From the NCBI RefSeq assembly GCF_000003815.2, contig NC_049991.1:19962974-20026139 (forward strand): a stretch of DNA of 63,166 nt, given 5' to 3'. The stretch is from Branchiostoma floridae (lineage: Eukaryota > Chordata > Leptocardii > Amphioxiformes > Branchiostomatidae). Made by a program: the position numbers and the translations under genes. Shown in pieces: positions 12,401-27,400 of the stretch. The notes beneath the pieces are model-generated. The model saw nothing but the letters and a program-made list of their open reading frames with translations. It had not been told where the DNA came from and did no database searches. Numbering within the stretch: the first letter of the stretch is position 1; the number at the start of each line of letters is the position of its first letter.

Positions 12401-15400
12401 ATGGCCATCAGTCTATCTTGCTCACACTGACCTAGTTCTTGCGAGAGTCGTTGCTGCCCAATTCCTATTCTGCAAGGAGGTGGGGTGAGGTGCAGGAGAC
12501 CCACGCAAGTCTCGACCAGGCTACTGTAGGATTGTAAGAAATAATTAAAAATCTGTATACATATCATTTGTTTCCACTTTCCCAGCCACACACGCTGATC
12601 CGCCAGCACATGGACTACAGCCACTGGTACGACCGGGTGAAGCTCAGTCTGAAGGATGTGCACAACTGCCAGTACGTGGCCTGCATGAACCCCACGGCAG
12701 GCAGCTTCACCATCAACCCTCGCCTGCAGCGACACTTCTGCGTCTTCGCACTCAGGTATGAACACCAGATAACGCAATTCAAATTTCGAACTGCTACATG
12801 AATGAATGAGTGAATGAATGAACAAACGAACAAACTGCCAGTACGTGGCCTGCATGAACCCCACGGCAGGAAGCTTCACCATCAACCCTCGCCTGCAGCG
12901 ACACTTCTGCGTCTTCGCACTCAGGTAACGCAATTCGAATGTAGAACTGCTAATGAATGAATGAATGAGTGAATGAATGAATGAATGAACGAACAAACTG
13001 CCAGTACGTGGCCTGCATGAACCCCACGGCAGGCAGCTTCACCATCAACCCTCGCCTGCAGCGACACTTCTGCGTCTTCGCACTCAGGTATGAACACCAG
13101 ATAACGCAATTCAAATGTCGAACTGCTAGATGAATGAATGAATGAGTGAATGAATGAACGAACAAACTGCCAGTACGTGGCCTGCATGAACCCCACTGCG
13201 GGAAGCTTCACCATCAACCCTTGCCTGCAGCGACACTTCTGCGCCTTTGCCCTCAGGTCACTCAATTCGAATGTCGAACTGCTAGATGAATGAATGATTG
13301 AGTGAATGAATGAACGAACAAACTGCCAGTACGTGGCCTGCATGAACCCCACGGCAGGAAGCTTCACCATCAACCCTCGACTGCAGCAACACTTCTGCGT
13401 CTTCGCACTCAGGTAACGCAATTCGAATGTAGAACTGCTAATGAATGAATGAATGAATGAACGAACAAACTGCCAATACGTGGCCTGCATGAACCCCACG
13501 GCAGGAAGCTTCACCATCAACCCTCGCCTGCAGCGACACTTCTGCGTCTTTGCACTCAGGTATGAACACCAGATAACGCAATTCAAATTTCGAACTGCTA
13601 GATGAATGAATGAGGAAATGAATGAACGAACAAACTGCCAGTACGTTGCCTGCATGAACCCCACGGCAGGAAGCTTCACCATCAACCCTCGCCTGCAGCG
13701 ACACTTCTGCGTCTTTGCACTCAGGTAACTCAATTCGAATGTCGAACTGCTAGATGAATGAATGAATGAGTGAATGAATGAATGAATGAGTGAATGAATG
13801 AATGAATGAACGAACGAACTGCCAGTACGTGGCCTGCATGAACCCCACGGCGGGAAGCTTCACCATCAACCCTTGCCTGCAGCGACACTTCTGCATCTTC
13901 GCCCTCAGGTCTGAATACAAGATTATAATGCAATTCAAATGCAGAGCCACCAGATATTGGTTGTCCCATTTCCCAACCCAAGGGCCGGCCGGGTAGCTTT
14001 CGGAAACTAAAAATAAGTTATAAAAGACAATGAAGGACACAGAACTTAGAAAAGTAGAGCATAATTTGTGTGCATTTTCCTTGATAAACACTTTTATCTT
14101 TCGTTTCCACAAAGATCCCGACAGGAACCCGGTTTGGAAAAGGGACCTAGACCTAACCTGGTCGACCTACTTAACAACAAAGTGTTAGCACCAGCCGGAG
14201 TATGCATATATATGAATAAAACGAGTTTTATTACTAATAGGCTTGTAATGTTTAGTTTAATATGTAGGTATATATTTATTGATTTTAGATTACTTTTCAC
14301 TATAAAGCGTACTGCATTTTAGCCAACAAAAACTACTGTAACAGCTCCTGTATGTTGTGTCCTGCAACGAATGACGTAATAATAAAACCATTTTTGTTCT
14401 CATTCTCTTTCACAGCTTCCCCGGCCTGGACGCCCTACAACACATCTACTCCCAGATCCTCTCGCAGCACCTGACGCAAAACGGTTTTGTCACCTCCGTG
14501 CAGAAGGCCGCCCCGACGCTGGTCAACGCGGCGCTCGGACTGCACTCAAAGATCACCGCCTCTTTCCTTCCGACGGCCATCAAGTTCCACTACGTCTTCA
14601 ACCTGAGGGACCTCTCCAACATCTTCCAGGTGGGGCTTTGTAGCATTTCTAGTTATCTATCAGTTTAAAGTATGATTACTGCATAGAACAATTATTATTC
14701 TAAAATACTGCCAGGGCTGCTCATTTCCTGAAAACCTGGTAGGGAGGCCCACACTACTCTCGGTAACAGATGTGGCATGTTTAGAAACAAATATCTCTTT
14801 ATTGGCGTCCCTCACGGCAATTTCGATAGCATTTTCTGAATCAGCGTAAAAAGTTTATCTAGCACACTTATTTTCACATTTCTCCGGCAACGCAAACTAA
14901 TGATATCTCAGTTTAAAAATCGATAAAAAGTGTCCGCGCGCCCATGGTTTACGCGCCGCCCGCCCGTGACCCAGTTTTCATCGCTGCGTCCTGCACTTCC
15001 GGGTTCAACCCGTGCACCAGGCGAAAATGTAACTCTTTCTTTGATTCGTCGGCGCCTCGCGGTAAATACAAATACAGCCAATCAGAAGTGATCTTTGTAA
15101 AGCCAACAGTCAGGATTACGTCATATCCCTTCATCACTGAACAGTCGCGGAAGTTCCATGCCCAAAGCGAAGTGGATGAGAATACATCGACGTATTTTCG
15201 CTGTATTTTTGACATCTCTTAATTTTCGGAAAATATGATTTTACAGTCGACAGATAACATATCAGGGGACATACTGACGGAGTTTCATGTATTTCCGTTG
15301 AAAAATGTTTGCGAGCTGCCGTCCCAAAGGCCGCGGAAAATTCTTCGGTGACCCAATTCACGGCTCCCGGCCGACCCTCCCCCCTCACGGACGGTGATTC

Positions 15401-18400
15401 AACGCGGATATTTTCGGTAACTATCGTTTTTTTAACGCAGTCTTGGTAGCAAAATATGAATTTTAGGAAGGATGTGGGGTTCAGATTTATCTTAGAATGA
15501 TATTTGACATCGATAGACTTGCCTTTTTCACGCAATGTGCCTATGTTGACAAGCATGGTTGAAGGGGAGGGGGGCTTCGTAGCATGGTGTATGTGATTCA
15601 ACGTATGAGGTAGACTCTAATAAAGTTTTGTGAACCAAGATGAGACGGGATCCATTACCTATCAAAATAGAATTTGAAACAATTTTGACTTGAAATTTAT
15701 GCTTTCATTGTATTTTAATAATTTTAATTTTAGTACTTTTAGTCATGCTGGAATAAGATATGACTATGTTTGGAAGGTAAAGATTTTGTTTTAATGTTAC
15801 ACTTACAGGTATATATTGCTGGAATCTACCCAAATGACAACAGCTAAGCTGACCTTTTAGAGCTACAATATTCCAGTGTCAAGTTCAAAGATAAAGGAGA
15901 AATCATTCATGCAAGAAACATCGAATCATTTCAAACAAAACAACTTCATGACAGACACAGCATCTTGCTCTGTTGGCTACATGAGTTTGGAGGATTGGAC
16001 ACAATTTTCTGCACTGCAAAAGTTTTGGTTCAAAATGCAAATTGGTGGTCGCACTGAGTACTGTACAGCAAATCAGTGAAGAACTACAATACATGACGAA
16101 ACAATATGGTAAGGTGAAAGCATGATAATCCAGCCACCTGGCTGGCACGACAAGAAAAACTCTGTGCTATGTATACTGCCAGGAAAGGACAGAGGAATGA
16201 AAACACTGTGAAGAACCTTTGAAAGAAGGACAACTAAGACAAAGCTACAAGGAAGAGGAATCATGAAAGAAAGAAGAAAAGACAAGCATGTGATTGTGAC
16301 GAAAGATGGAAGAAAAGACAGCTTGTTTAGACAATATAATAAAGCGAACTCGTCACAAACCATCGCAAAGTATCAGAAATGAAAGGCCTGGAACTGGAAT
16401 TTCAGCTTTGGGCTGAACTACCCTGATTGGGGATGAACACCATTGACTCTGGCAGGATTTATTCTCTGACAGCAAACAAAATGTAAAAGAAAACATAAAA
16501 AAACATGATGATGTTGAGGACTACTTACCTCTTGCTTCTGTAGCATATAATGAAGATGGCATTCTTCTCACGGCCGTTAGGAGAAACGATGCTGAGGCTG
16601 ACATTCCACTGTCAGCTTTCATTTCATTTATTGCATATAGGGTTATAAAATGCATAGTTGATTATGCTGTACTCGATAGATATGGAGTTTTGTACTGTTT
16701 CTCTACTATTCTGATCCCAACCACAGTTTAAATTGTGAATGTCAGGGCTGAGATGTTGTTTTCCTATGTCAAGAGGGAGGGGGGCACCATGTAAAATATG
16801 CATATGTAATGACTTATTAAGGTCATGAAATGCATAGTTAATTATGCTGTACTTGTTTAACTTGTGGTTTTGTACTGTTCTCCACCATTCTGATCCCAGC
16901 CACCCTTCAAACTGTGAATGTCAGGGCTGAGATGTTGTTTCCTATATGTAAAGGGGGAGGGGGGCACCATGCACAATATGCATATATAATGATTTATTAA
17001 GGTCATAAAATGCATAGTTAATTATGCTGTACTTGTTCAACTTGTGGTTTTGTACTTTTCTCCACCATTCTGATCCCAGCCACCCTTCAAACTGTGAATG
17101 TCAGGGCTGAGATGTTGTTTTCCTATGCCAAGGGGGAGGGGGGCACCATGTACAATATGCATATGTAATGATTTATGAAGGTCATGAAATGCATACAGTT
17201 GAAGGTAGGAATAAATAGAGTTGACAGCTTATACAAACTTGTTCTTTTTTGTTATGGTATGAAGTTTCGTCTTTGTAGTATGTTGACAACTGAAAATATT
17301 CCCATATCTTAAGTGGTCTGTGTTAAGCATGTAGGGGGGAGGGGGGCGCCATAATACAAATAAGCATTTTTAACTGCACATACTGCGCTTTAGGGGTTTC
17401 ACAGAAGCTTCATAATATATAAGATTATTGTATGTGGTGGGTACATAGGATTCATAATTGATCAAGTGCGCTGGAAGCCTTAATTACTTTAATAATATGA
17501 CTTAGATATGCTACATCATTAACTATACTGTGAACCAAATTTGCATAAAATTTGCATAAATCAGTCTAAATTTGACATTTTTCTTATTGATTATGGTGTT
17601 TGGTCCAAAGCCTTATCAAATGGTGCAAATCGCATCTTTCTACGACTTAAAATAAAAAATCACATTTTTAGGTCACTGACACTGCAATTCAATGCTTAAC
17701 TATGGGGCAAAAATGCTTTCAGAAGCATGTTTGATGACAAAGTTTTTGACCTTCCCGATATCGTAGAAGGGTGAAATTTTCAGGACATACTAAACTTACT
17801 TAGTACTACAAGGAAATCCATACAAAATGACAAATAGATGTCACAAATAAAAATTCCAGCCTTTCAAAAATGGTAATTGTGATAAAATTTGGGTGTGGGC
17901 CTCCCTAAACCTGGTATTACAAAATGCTTGACTGAGTGCCAAAGATTGAAAAATAGATGACATTAAATTGATCACACACATGATATTGAGATGAAAATGA
18001 AATGATTTTTCCTACTTTGAAATGTTCAGAATGTGTGTGTGCTTGCTTGCTTGCTTTGTGAAGGATACCATTCATAGTTTATATTCGTTAATTGTTCTCA
18101 ATCTAATGCATTATTTCAATAGATAAAAATTAGCCTTTCTTGGAGTGAGGTGCAATATGTCACACTGACATAACTTTTTCCCCTCCAGGGCATGCTGTTC
18201 TCCATGCCCGACTGTGTGAAGGCACCTCTGGACCTGGTGCGGCTCTGGCTACATGAGGCCGCTCGCGTCTACGGGGACAAGCTCATCGAAGACAAGGACA
18301 TGGAGGCATTCTCCAAGCTCCAGGTGGACTATGCCAAGAAGTACTTCGAGGTACGTAAATAATTGATTTTATTTTATTTGATATTCAAAACGCAACCGTT

Positions 18401-21400
18401 ACGGTACATTACACAGATCTATAGGCAGCACAAGCTGATTACATACAAATGTAGGTCTACAAATAAAATTACATAATGCTACAAGACAATTTCACATAAG
18501 ACGGCACATATATTCTATTTTATAAGAAACATGAGATAAAGTACCACGTACATACAGAAACTTGAGAGTGAAAAACATTCAACGGGAGGTCAGAGGTCAA
18601 AATTGATTGATGACACTGACAAGAGTTCAGCAAAAAGAGATTATGATGAACACTTAGTACTTGGTAGCCTTCTTTCCATTTGTAGAGAGATTCAGGCTAA
18701 ATTTGAATAGTCTAGATTGTCTAACTTCTTACGGATTTCATCCACTACTACCAAGGGACTGAGAGAGTGCAGTGGATGCGACCTGAAATGTCTGACCATT
18801 TCCAAAGTCTAACCAGTACTTTTGCTTGTTTGAAGCTATAATTTTGTGTATCTTTTTAACTGGATGTCTTAAACCTTCATTGTCATAAAATGTACAATAT
18901 TCTGTATTTTGCCTTTTAAATGTTGTGAATGTTGACATCAAAGATCACTGTCTTTCCTCCTTCATTGCTGAATGTGTAAAGGGAGTGACAGAAGAGGTAC
19001 AATTGTGTCGTATCATCCACTTCTGGTAGCAAGCTGCCACGTATTCTGTTGAAGTTGAAGTCACTGAATAAGCGAAAAAAAGTTACCATGTTCACAGCCT
19101 GCATTAGAATAAATGACACCTATGGCAAGCAGCTATTTTATTCACCTTGCACTAGATTTTAGTTCATTAGATGATAGCATCCATAGACTAACTTTCCTTG
19201 GCCTCATAGTGTAGTATTGGCCATGTGTTGTCAATCTAAGTGTACCCATTTACTTTGAAGGTGGCATGGTGGCTTTATACCTTTGTATGTATATAGATAG
19301 GGATTTCACCTTTAAATAGAACCTAGAGGCCCTAGGTTCAAATCTCCAGCAAGCCCCAATGCTGTATTGTTGGGAATTCGGCACTTTGCACCTACAGTAT
19401 TTCCTCAACCAACCAGAAATGAGTACCTGTAGCTTCGTTTAGCAATGTCCTCTTGTAGGGGACATAAAGCTGGAGGTCCTGTGTTTTAGGAGAGCCACAT
19501 TGGTACCTTTTACATGTTACGGAACTGGTGTGTTAGAGCAAGTAAAGCATATCAGCTTGGTTTTATGCAGCTTGTAACTAGTGTTCAAAACTGTTGCGCA
19601 CAAGGGTGGTTTACCAGGTACGCTACGGTCACAATTCCAAACCAGGGCAAATTTCCGAAGCAAAAGTATAATTCACAACAGAACGCAGAGAATGGCATTG
19701 TAAAAGATATCCAGTTGCTTGTAGTTGCTATTTGGCGTACTTTATTACCTGAATGTCTAACCTTCATTGACGTAACACTTTTACATGTGTTTTTCATTTC
19801 TGCAAACATCCGAGCTGGGCGCCGGTTTGGAAATGTGACCTTAGCATTACACAGAAAAAACAGACAAACAAACAAACGACCCTGTTGCCATGGTTTCCGC
19901 AGGACATGAACGAGGACGACATCAAGCGACAGCCCAACATGTACTGCCACTTCGCCACGGGGATTGGGGACCCCAAGTACATGCCGGTGCCGTCCTGGGA
20001 GGAGCTTAACAAGCTGCTGACCGAGGCCCTCGACAACTACAACGAGATCAACGCTGCCATGAACCTGGTGCTGTTTGAGGACGCCATGCAGCACATGTGA
20101 GTTCTTTATGTTGCTTTTGTGTGTAGAATATTGCACTGAATTTCTGGATATTAAATATGGGATATTTGTTGTATTGCCCGTATCCAGGAATTTGTCGGAA
20201 ACTAGCTGTAATGGGTTTCTGGATTCAGAAAATGTTACAGGGGTGGACAAGGTTGTTTTTTTCTAACTTCGCTTGGGCAAGCACATAAAAAGATTATTGT
20301 TTGAGGATGCCATGCAGCACATGTGAGTTCCCTTGCTTTTGTGTGTTTTAGGGCTTTTTTCTGTCCCACTCATTGTTTGGGAGCCGTTTGGGAGCCAATA
20401 TTGTTAATTTTTCATCTTAAATCTGCCATTTCAAGCTTACATACAATGTAAATGAATTTACATCAATTTTAGGTCATGAAGTTCTGTCAATCAGTTTTTC
20501 CGAAAAGACAGGATGAAATTCGTGTCTGTTCCAACAAGAAAATTTTTGTCCTTGGAAAGAGGGATGGGTCCTGGAAACAACCCTGGTGTATTGTATAACA
20601 TTAGTAAACCATCTCATGGTGGATCTTTTTGGTGTATCTTATTACTGGATGTCTTACCTTCATCGACGTACTCTCTCTTTTTCTGCTTCGTCTGCAGCTG
20701 TCGCATCAACCGGATCCTGGAGTCTCCCCGCGGTAACGCCCTGCTGGTGGGGGTGGGGGGCAGCGGCAAGCAGAGTCTGTCCCGTCTGGCTGCCTTCATC
20801 AGCAGTCTGGAGGTCTTCCAGATCACTCTCAGGAAGGGATACGGTATCCCAGACCTCAAGGTACGGCAAACCCGTTCTCCTTTTTGTTTTACTTCAGCTC
20901 ACTGTCAGCAGCACCAAGGCATGGTTCTGTAGAATAAGCCTTCTCACATTAGTTAGGGCGCATGTGCGGCGACAGGAATTCTAGGTAAATTGGTGTATCT
21001 TATTCCTGGATGTCTAACCTTCATCGACGTACTCTCTCTATTTCTGCTTCGTCCAGACCTCAAGGTACTGCAAACCACGGCTCACTATACACATTGGTGC
21101 CACAGTTGTTTTATTGTGTACATTGTATGCCAGCAGCACCATTATCTGTTATGGTGGACAAAAAAATTAGTCTTACTGGATGGAACAATAGATTAGCATG
21201 AAGAACATGATTTCGAAGACTAGAACAGGTTTGTGGCATGTGCTCATGAATGTCAATTAGAATCTTGGCAACATTGTGTAATACAATTTGTACTACATGC
21301 CTCATTCCCACTTTAAAAACTTAGGTAATCCATTATTTGTTGATGTTGTGAAGTTGATTGTTTTTTATCTGTACATTTTGTGTTATGATTGCGTATGTTT

Positions 21401-24400
21401 CTTTTAATCTGTTATCTGTATATATATCTGCACTGTATTATATTTTATTGAACCCTGGAAGATTAGCCTGAAGTAAGGCTAAATGGTATTGCAATAAAAA
21501 TTTATAGGAATGAAGGAATTCCTTCCACTCAAAATTGATTAATTCACCTCCCTTTGTCCTTTTTCCTTTCCCCAGCTTGATATCGGAGCCCTGTACATAA
21601 AGGCGGGTCTGAAGAACATTGGCACCATGTTCCTGATGACGGACGCCCAGGTGCCAGACGAGCGGTTCCTCGTGCTCATCAACGACCTGCTGTCCACCGG
21701 AGAGATCGCAGAGCTGCTGCCGGATGACGAAGTGGAGAACATCATTGGAGGTGAGCAGACCTTTCTGTAACTGTTTCTGATTTGTTATGAAATGCATTTT
21801 TAAAAGTCCTCGATATGCTGAAAGAAACAAATGTTTGGAAACGGTTACCACAGGTTAACAAGCAAACAGACAAACCAGAATCTTGCTGAACTTTCACCAC
21901 ATGTAAAACCTCCAAAAACTACATTTCTACTTAAATTAAAAGCCTCCTTATCAATAAATCATTATCCACTGACTCCATTGAAGAAGTCACCCCCTGTAAT
22001 GTATGTAGAAACATCAGTCTGAGAGCAATGGACTAGACATTGTCCCTGTCACTGGTGCTGAATTTAATGTTACTGTATTATCTATGTAAGAGGTGGACTA
22101 AAGTCTTTGGATAAGCTAGTCTTAGCACAGGATAATTTAAGTATTCTAGATTAATAGCTTACATTTCCTTGTCCTTTGTTCTGAAATTGCAATTGCTTCA
22201 ATCTTTCAAGTACATGCAGTCTTCTCCTAGCACAAGATGAAGTTTGAAGTATTTCAGTTTAATATTATTGTTCATGTCTCTGTCCCAGGTGCTGTTACTG
22301 CACAATCTACTAAGATAGTATGCTAATTTTCTAAGACTCTTAACATTTTCCACTTCCCTGCACTTAGTACTGAAATTATGTTTGCTGTGTAGACATTCTA
22401 CCTCAATCTTTTAGATCTATAGGCTTGTCTTAGCACAAGATAAGGCTGAGTATTTCAGATTAGTACTGTTGCACATGTCCCTGTCCTTTGTACTAAAATA
22501 ACCTTACCATCTACTTTCTACTGAGATTTTACAAATAAGCTGGTCTCAGCAGAAGATAATGTATGAGAAGCCTAGTTTTTAATCAATTCTAACATTTCTG
22601 CATGCTCCCTTCCAAAGACTTAAACAGAGGGGCAGGTTGGTCCAAGATGCATGTTTTGCACATATAGTGCAGAAATGTAGGCCTGAGTCTTATATGCACC
22701 ATACAAATACATGTAGGTGCCTTTACTGAGCTCATTTATCTTTACATTTTTGTGACACTTAACCAGTTAGAGCGTAACGAATACTGAAAACTGCACAGCA
22801 AATGTAGTGTAGGTACTGTTGTCACTCTCAAACAAACATCTACATGTACATGGTAGATATTAGGAATAGTTCAGATCTGATCGAAGCCACATTGAAATTG
22901 CTGTGGAGGTAATGCTCAGATTTAACGCTAGTTCACCTTTATCTGCTGGGTAGCCTATATCCATTGTTTTAAGAATTGGGTAGCTTGGGATATCAAGTGG
23001 ACGCACTGTGGTTTCAAACTGTGATAGTTTGAAAAGATTCAAATTTGAAACCGTGGTCTTGATATCCCTGATACCCAACCTGTCTAGATATAACCAATAC
23101 TAGTATTGAAGTAGTCTCTTATTTACAAGAATGTTAATCACTGTCCATTTTCACATGTACATGTATGTCCCCTATATGTTTCTACCATTTACTTGCAATT
23201 TGCAACTTTCTTTTATGAGCGATGATTTCCAGTGGTTTCTTGTCAATGGAAAGGACTGTATTTTGCCCTTCCACAAAAAGAAACTTCGAATCCGCTAACC
23301 AGCGCTCATAGAAACAAAACACTGACAGCTATGATAATTATGGTCTGAAATACTGACATTCATATATTATACGTTTATGTAACGCTAGTTCACCTTTATC
23401 CGTGGGGTGACCTTTATTCATTGCCTTTAAAAACAGCACATTTAGGAGTATCAAGTCTGCGGACAGTGGTTTCAAATTTGCAATATTTTCAAAATGTTCT
23501 GATTTGAAACCACCGTCTACGCATTCATATCCCTAAATACGTTTTTTTCTTACAAACAACGAATATAGGTTACCCTCGGATAAAGGTGAACCAGCGTTAT
23601 ATGTACAATCTTATGACAAACATTTGAATATTGTTTAATATTTCAGGTGTTCGTAATGAGGTGAAGGGCATGGGAATGATTGACTCCAGGGAGAACTGCT
23701 GGAAGTTCTTCATCGACCGCGTCAGGAAGAACCTCAAGGTAAGGTCCTCGAGTAGGATTTTGAAAAGAAAAACATGACAAAATATACCTGTCCATGACTC
23801 TTCTTCCTTCTGTTCACAATATTTGCCAACAGATGTAGATTATATATAACAGTGCTAACGCTTCATATCTAACTCTGGAATTATCACTACAGGGACTTAC
23901 CCCTCTAAATTTTTTGACAAACTCTGTCAACCTTGTTTGCAGAATGAATGACTCTTCTATCTCCAGCAGTGATGTTATGAAGACACCACTTGTGCAGGAG
24001 GGGGTCATAAGTATCAGAAAGTCTATGTCGCCCCCGGTAAGGGTGGGTCCAACAAATGTGGATTAGGATTTTGAAACAAAACATGCAAAATAGCTAAACT
24101 CCTCTCCCCAGGCTGTTATTTAATTCTTCACCTTAACTTGCCTGTGCACAGTCACTTCCTTCATACACTGCTAAACTGCCCTACCGTTTCCACCATTGTG
24201 GGCATAGCCACTAACCAAGTAAACTCCTGTCCCCAGGTTGTTCTGTGATTCTACCCCGTGGGTACGACCCTGCGTGTGCGCAGCCGTAAGTTCCCCGCTG
24301 TGGTGAACTGTAGCCACTAACCATGTAAACTCCTGTCCCCAGGTTGTTCTGTGCTTCTCGCCCGTGGGTACCACCCTGCGTGTGCGCAGCCGTAAGTTCC

Positions 24401-27400
24401 CCGCCATGGTGAACTATAGCCACTAACCATGTAAACTCCTGTCCCCAGGTTGTTCTTTGCTTCTTGCCCGTGGGTACGACCCTGCGTGTGCGCAGCCGTA
24501 AGTTCCCCGCTGTGGTGAACTGTAGCCACTAACCATGTAAACTCCTGTCCCCAGGTTGTTCTGTGCTTCTCGCCCGTGGGTACGACCCTGCGTGTGCGCA
24601 GCCGTAAGTTCCCGGCCGTGGTGAACTGCACCTGTATCGACTGGTTCCACCATTGTGGGCATATCCACTAACCATCTAAACTCCTGTCCCCAGGTTGTTC
24701 TTTGCTTCTCGCCCGTGGGTACAACCCTGCGTGTGCGCAGCCGTAAGTTCCCGGCCGTGGTGAACTGTAGCCACTAATCATGTAAACTCCTGTCCCCAGG
24801 TTGTCCTGTGCTTCTCGCCCGTGGGTACCACGCTGCGTGTGCGCAGCCGTAAGTTCCCGGCCGTGGTGAACTGCACCTGTATCGACTGGTTCCACGAGTG
24901 GCCGCAGGAGGCCCTGAGATCCGTCAGCAACCGCTTCCTGGGGGAGACCGAGGGGATTCCCGTAAGTTCAGCCAATCTTCTCAGCTTCATACAGTAACAG
25001 TTACTGTAAATGTTGTAGATGTTTACTTGTTGCTGGGTATAGGATTGAAATTGGATTCTACCCGGCAAGAAGGTTTGTCTTCTGGTTTAATTTTGTTGTT
25101 TCATTTGAAGTATACACTAGCCATTTGAGTTAATTGTGTAGTTGTGTATTGTAGGAGAAGTGTAAATGTACATTTGTGTTGTCACTGATATCAGCTATGC
25201 TGCCTGGGTTTGCCATGTATTCCATTGTGTGGAATTTCAATAAGATGAAACATAAAATAAAGGAAACTTGATCTTTTGCAGAACGAAGTGAAGTCGTCGG
25301 TTGCGGAGTTCATGGCGTACGTTCACACCAGCGTGAACGAGATGTCGCGGGTCTACCTGCAGAACGAGCGTCGCTACAACTACACCACGCCCAAGTCCTT
25401 CCTCGAGCAGATCATCCTGTACCAGAACCTGCTGCGCAAGAAGGGCAAGGAGCTGCAGGGCAAGATGGAGCGTCTGGAAAACGGGCTGCAGAAACTGCAG
25501 AGCACTGCAGCACAGGTAGGCCTGCAGGCTATGTGATTATTAACGTTACGGTATTGTAAATATCTAATAGTATCAAGGAGCTGCAAGGCAAGATGGAGCG
25601 CCTGGAGAACTGGCTGCAGAAACTGCAGAGCACTGCAGCGCAGGTAGGGCTGCAGGCTAATTAACAGATTAATGTAAATAGCCATGACATGTCAGTAGAT
25701 TTAGGAGAGGATATATCGGTATAACCGCCCTTCGGTGTAACACACGTCGAGCCTCTGTATCTGTAACTGTACAGCTGGTATAACAGCCCTTCGGCGTAGC
25801 ACACCAGCTTTTTAATCAATTGTATCTGTATAGCTGATATAGCATAACACAACAGCTTCAATCTGTATCTGTAACGCTGGTGTAACACACCAGCTTCTGT
25901 GTCTGTATAGCTGGTATAACTTCCCTTTGTTATACCAGCGTTGTAGGTGTGTTTTTCTTTCGGATCATAATGTCATTCCCTCACTCACACGTCCCTACTC
26001 TCCCCAGGTCCCTACTCTCCCCAGGTGGATGATCTGAAGGCAAAGCTCGCCTCCCAGGAAGTAGAGCTCAAGCAGAAGAAACAGATTTCTTACAGTGAAA
26101 TGAACCTTTTTTTGAGTATGGCCCGTTCACAAACAATCAGGTTCAGATCCAGACCTGGACCTGATCCTCTGAACCTGGACTGATCTGTACCTGAAATCTC
26201 TGTACCGGTACTCACCTGTAGTTCGTACTCTCCCCAGGTGGATGATCTGAAGGCCAAGCTGGCGTCCCAGGAAGTGGAGCTCAAGCAGAAGAACGAGGAT
26301 GCAGACAAGCTCATCCAGGTCGTCGGCGTGGAAACCGAGAAGGTCAGCAAGGAGAAGGCCATCGCTGACGAGGAGGAGAAAAAGGTCAGAGGTCACAATT
26401 CTTCGGGAAGTTTAAGATTTTTTGGCCTTTTCTAGTGTCAAAAGGCTAAGTAAGAATTATTGGGAACTTTGTGGTATGTCATCAGATTGTTTTTTTTTGT
26501 TCTAGGTCTTTGGAATCCTTTTTTACTTTTTTTGGATTTTTTAATACTTTTAGATGTTTCGAAAATTGATTTGTTTACTTTTAGAATGTGCAGAAACACA
26601 GGCAGGATGACCAACAAGAAGAAAAAAATCTTCTACCTAATTTTTTCCCACACCCAGGATTTAGACTTGGTTACTGTAAATGCAGAAATGTTCGCGGTGG
26701 ATTAATGTTGGCGGTTTTTGCGGTGACCACTTCACCGCGAATTTAAAACCACCGCAAACATTATTCTATCATAATATTAGATTGCAGTCTATGGTGTTAC
26801 CGCGAACTTAAATCCACCGCAAAAAGTCCTTTTTCCCGCTACTGCGAAATTAAATCCCCGCGAAATTAAATACATTTTACAGTATGTTCTGTCTCTACAA
26901 TTTAAACCAACGTCTGAATATCCCTCCCCTAAGGTGGCTGTCATCAACACCGAGGTCAGTGAGAAGGCCGCCTCATGTGAAGCCGACCTGGCCAAAGCCG
27001 AGCCCGCCCTTCTGGCCGCTCAGGCTGCTCTGGACACGCTGAACAAGACCAACCTCACGGAGCTGAAGTCCTTCGGTTCCCCGCCGGCCGCCGTGGTTAA
27101 CGTGACGGCAGGAGTGATGGTGTTACTCGCGCCCGGCGGCAAAGTGCCTAAAGATAGGAGCTGGAAGGCAGCCAAGGTGGTCATGGCCAAGGTAAGAATC
27201 AGGTCCTTCTTTTTCGTATAAGATTAATAATAGAGCTGAAGTCCTTCCGTTCTCCACCGGCCGCCTGACCACTGGAGTGATGGTGCTGCTTGTCCCCGGC
27301 GGTAAAGTGCCCGAAGACAGGAGCTGGAAGGCAGCCAAGGTGGTCATGGCCAAGGTAAGAATCAGGTCCTTCTTTTTCGTTTAAGATTAATAATAGAGCT

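Noticed and set aside
12921-13733. 270-codon open frame on the minus strand with repeated [18 protein letters not shown]
   Set aside because: It is the antisense of seven tandem exon 12 copies joined by the GAAT microsatellite; the repetition reflects DNA repeats.
15134-15601. 155-codon minus-strand frame in the TIR element as a transposase
   Set aside because: No recognisable catalytic or DNA-binding motif; it overlaps a CpG-rich stretch.
19585-20250. 221-codon minus-strand frame
   Set aside because: Overlaps exon 15 antisense and flanking intron; no domain.
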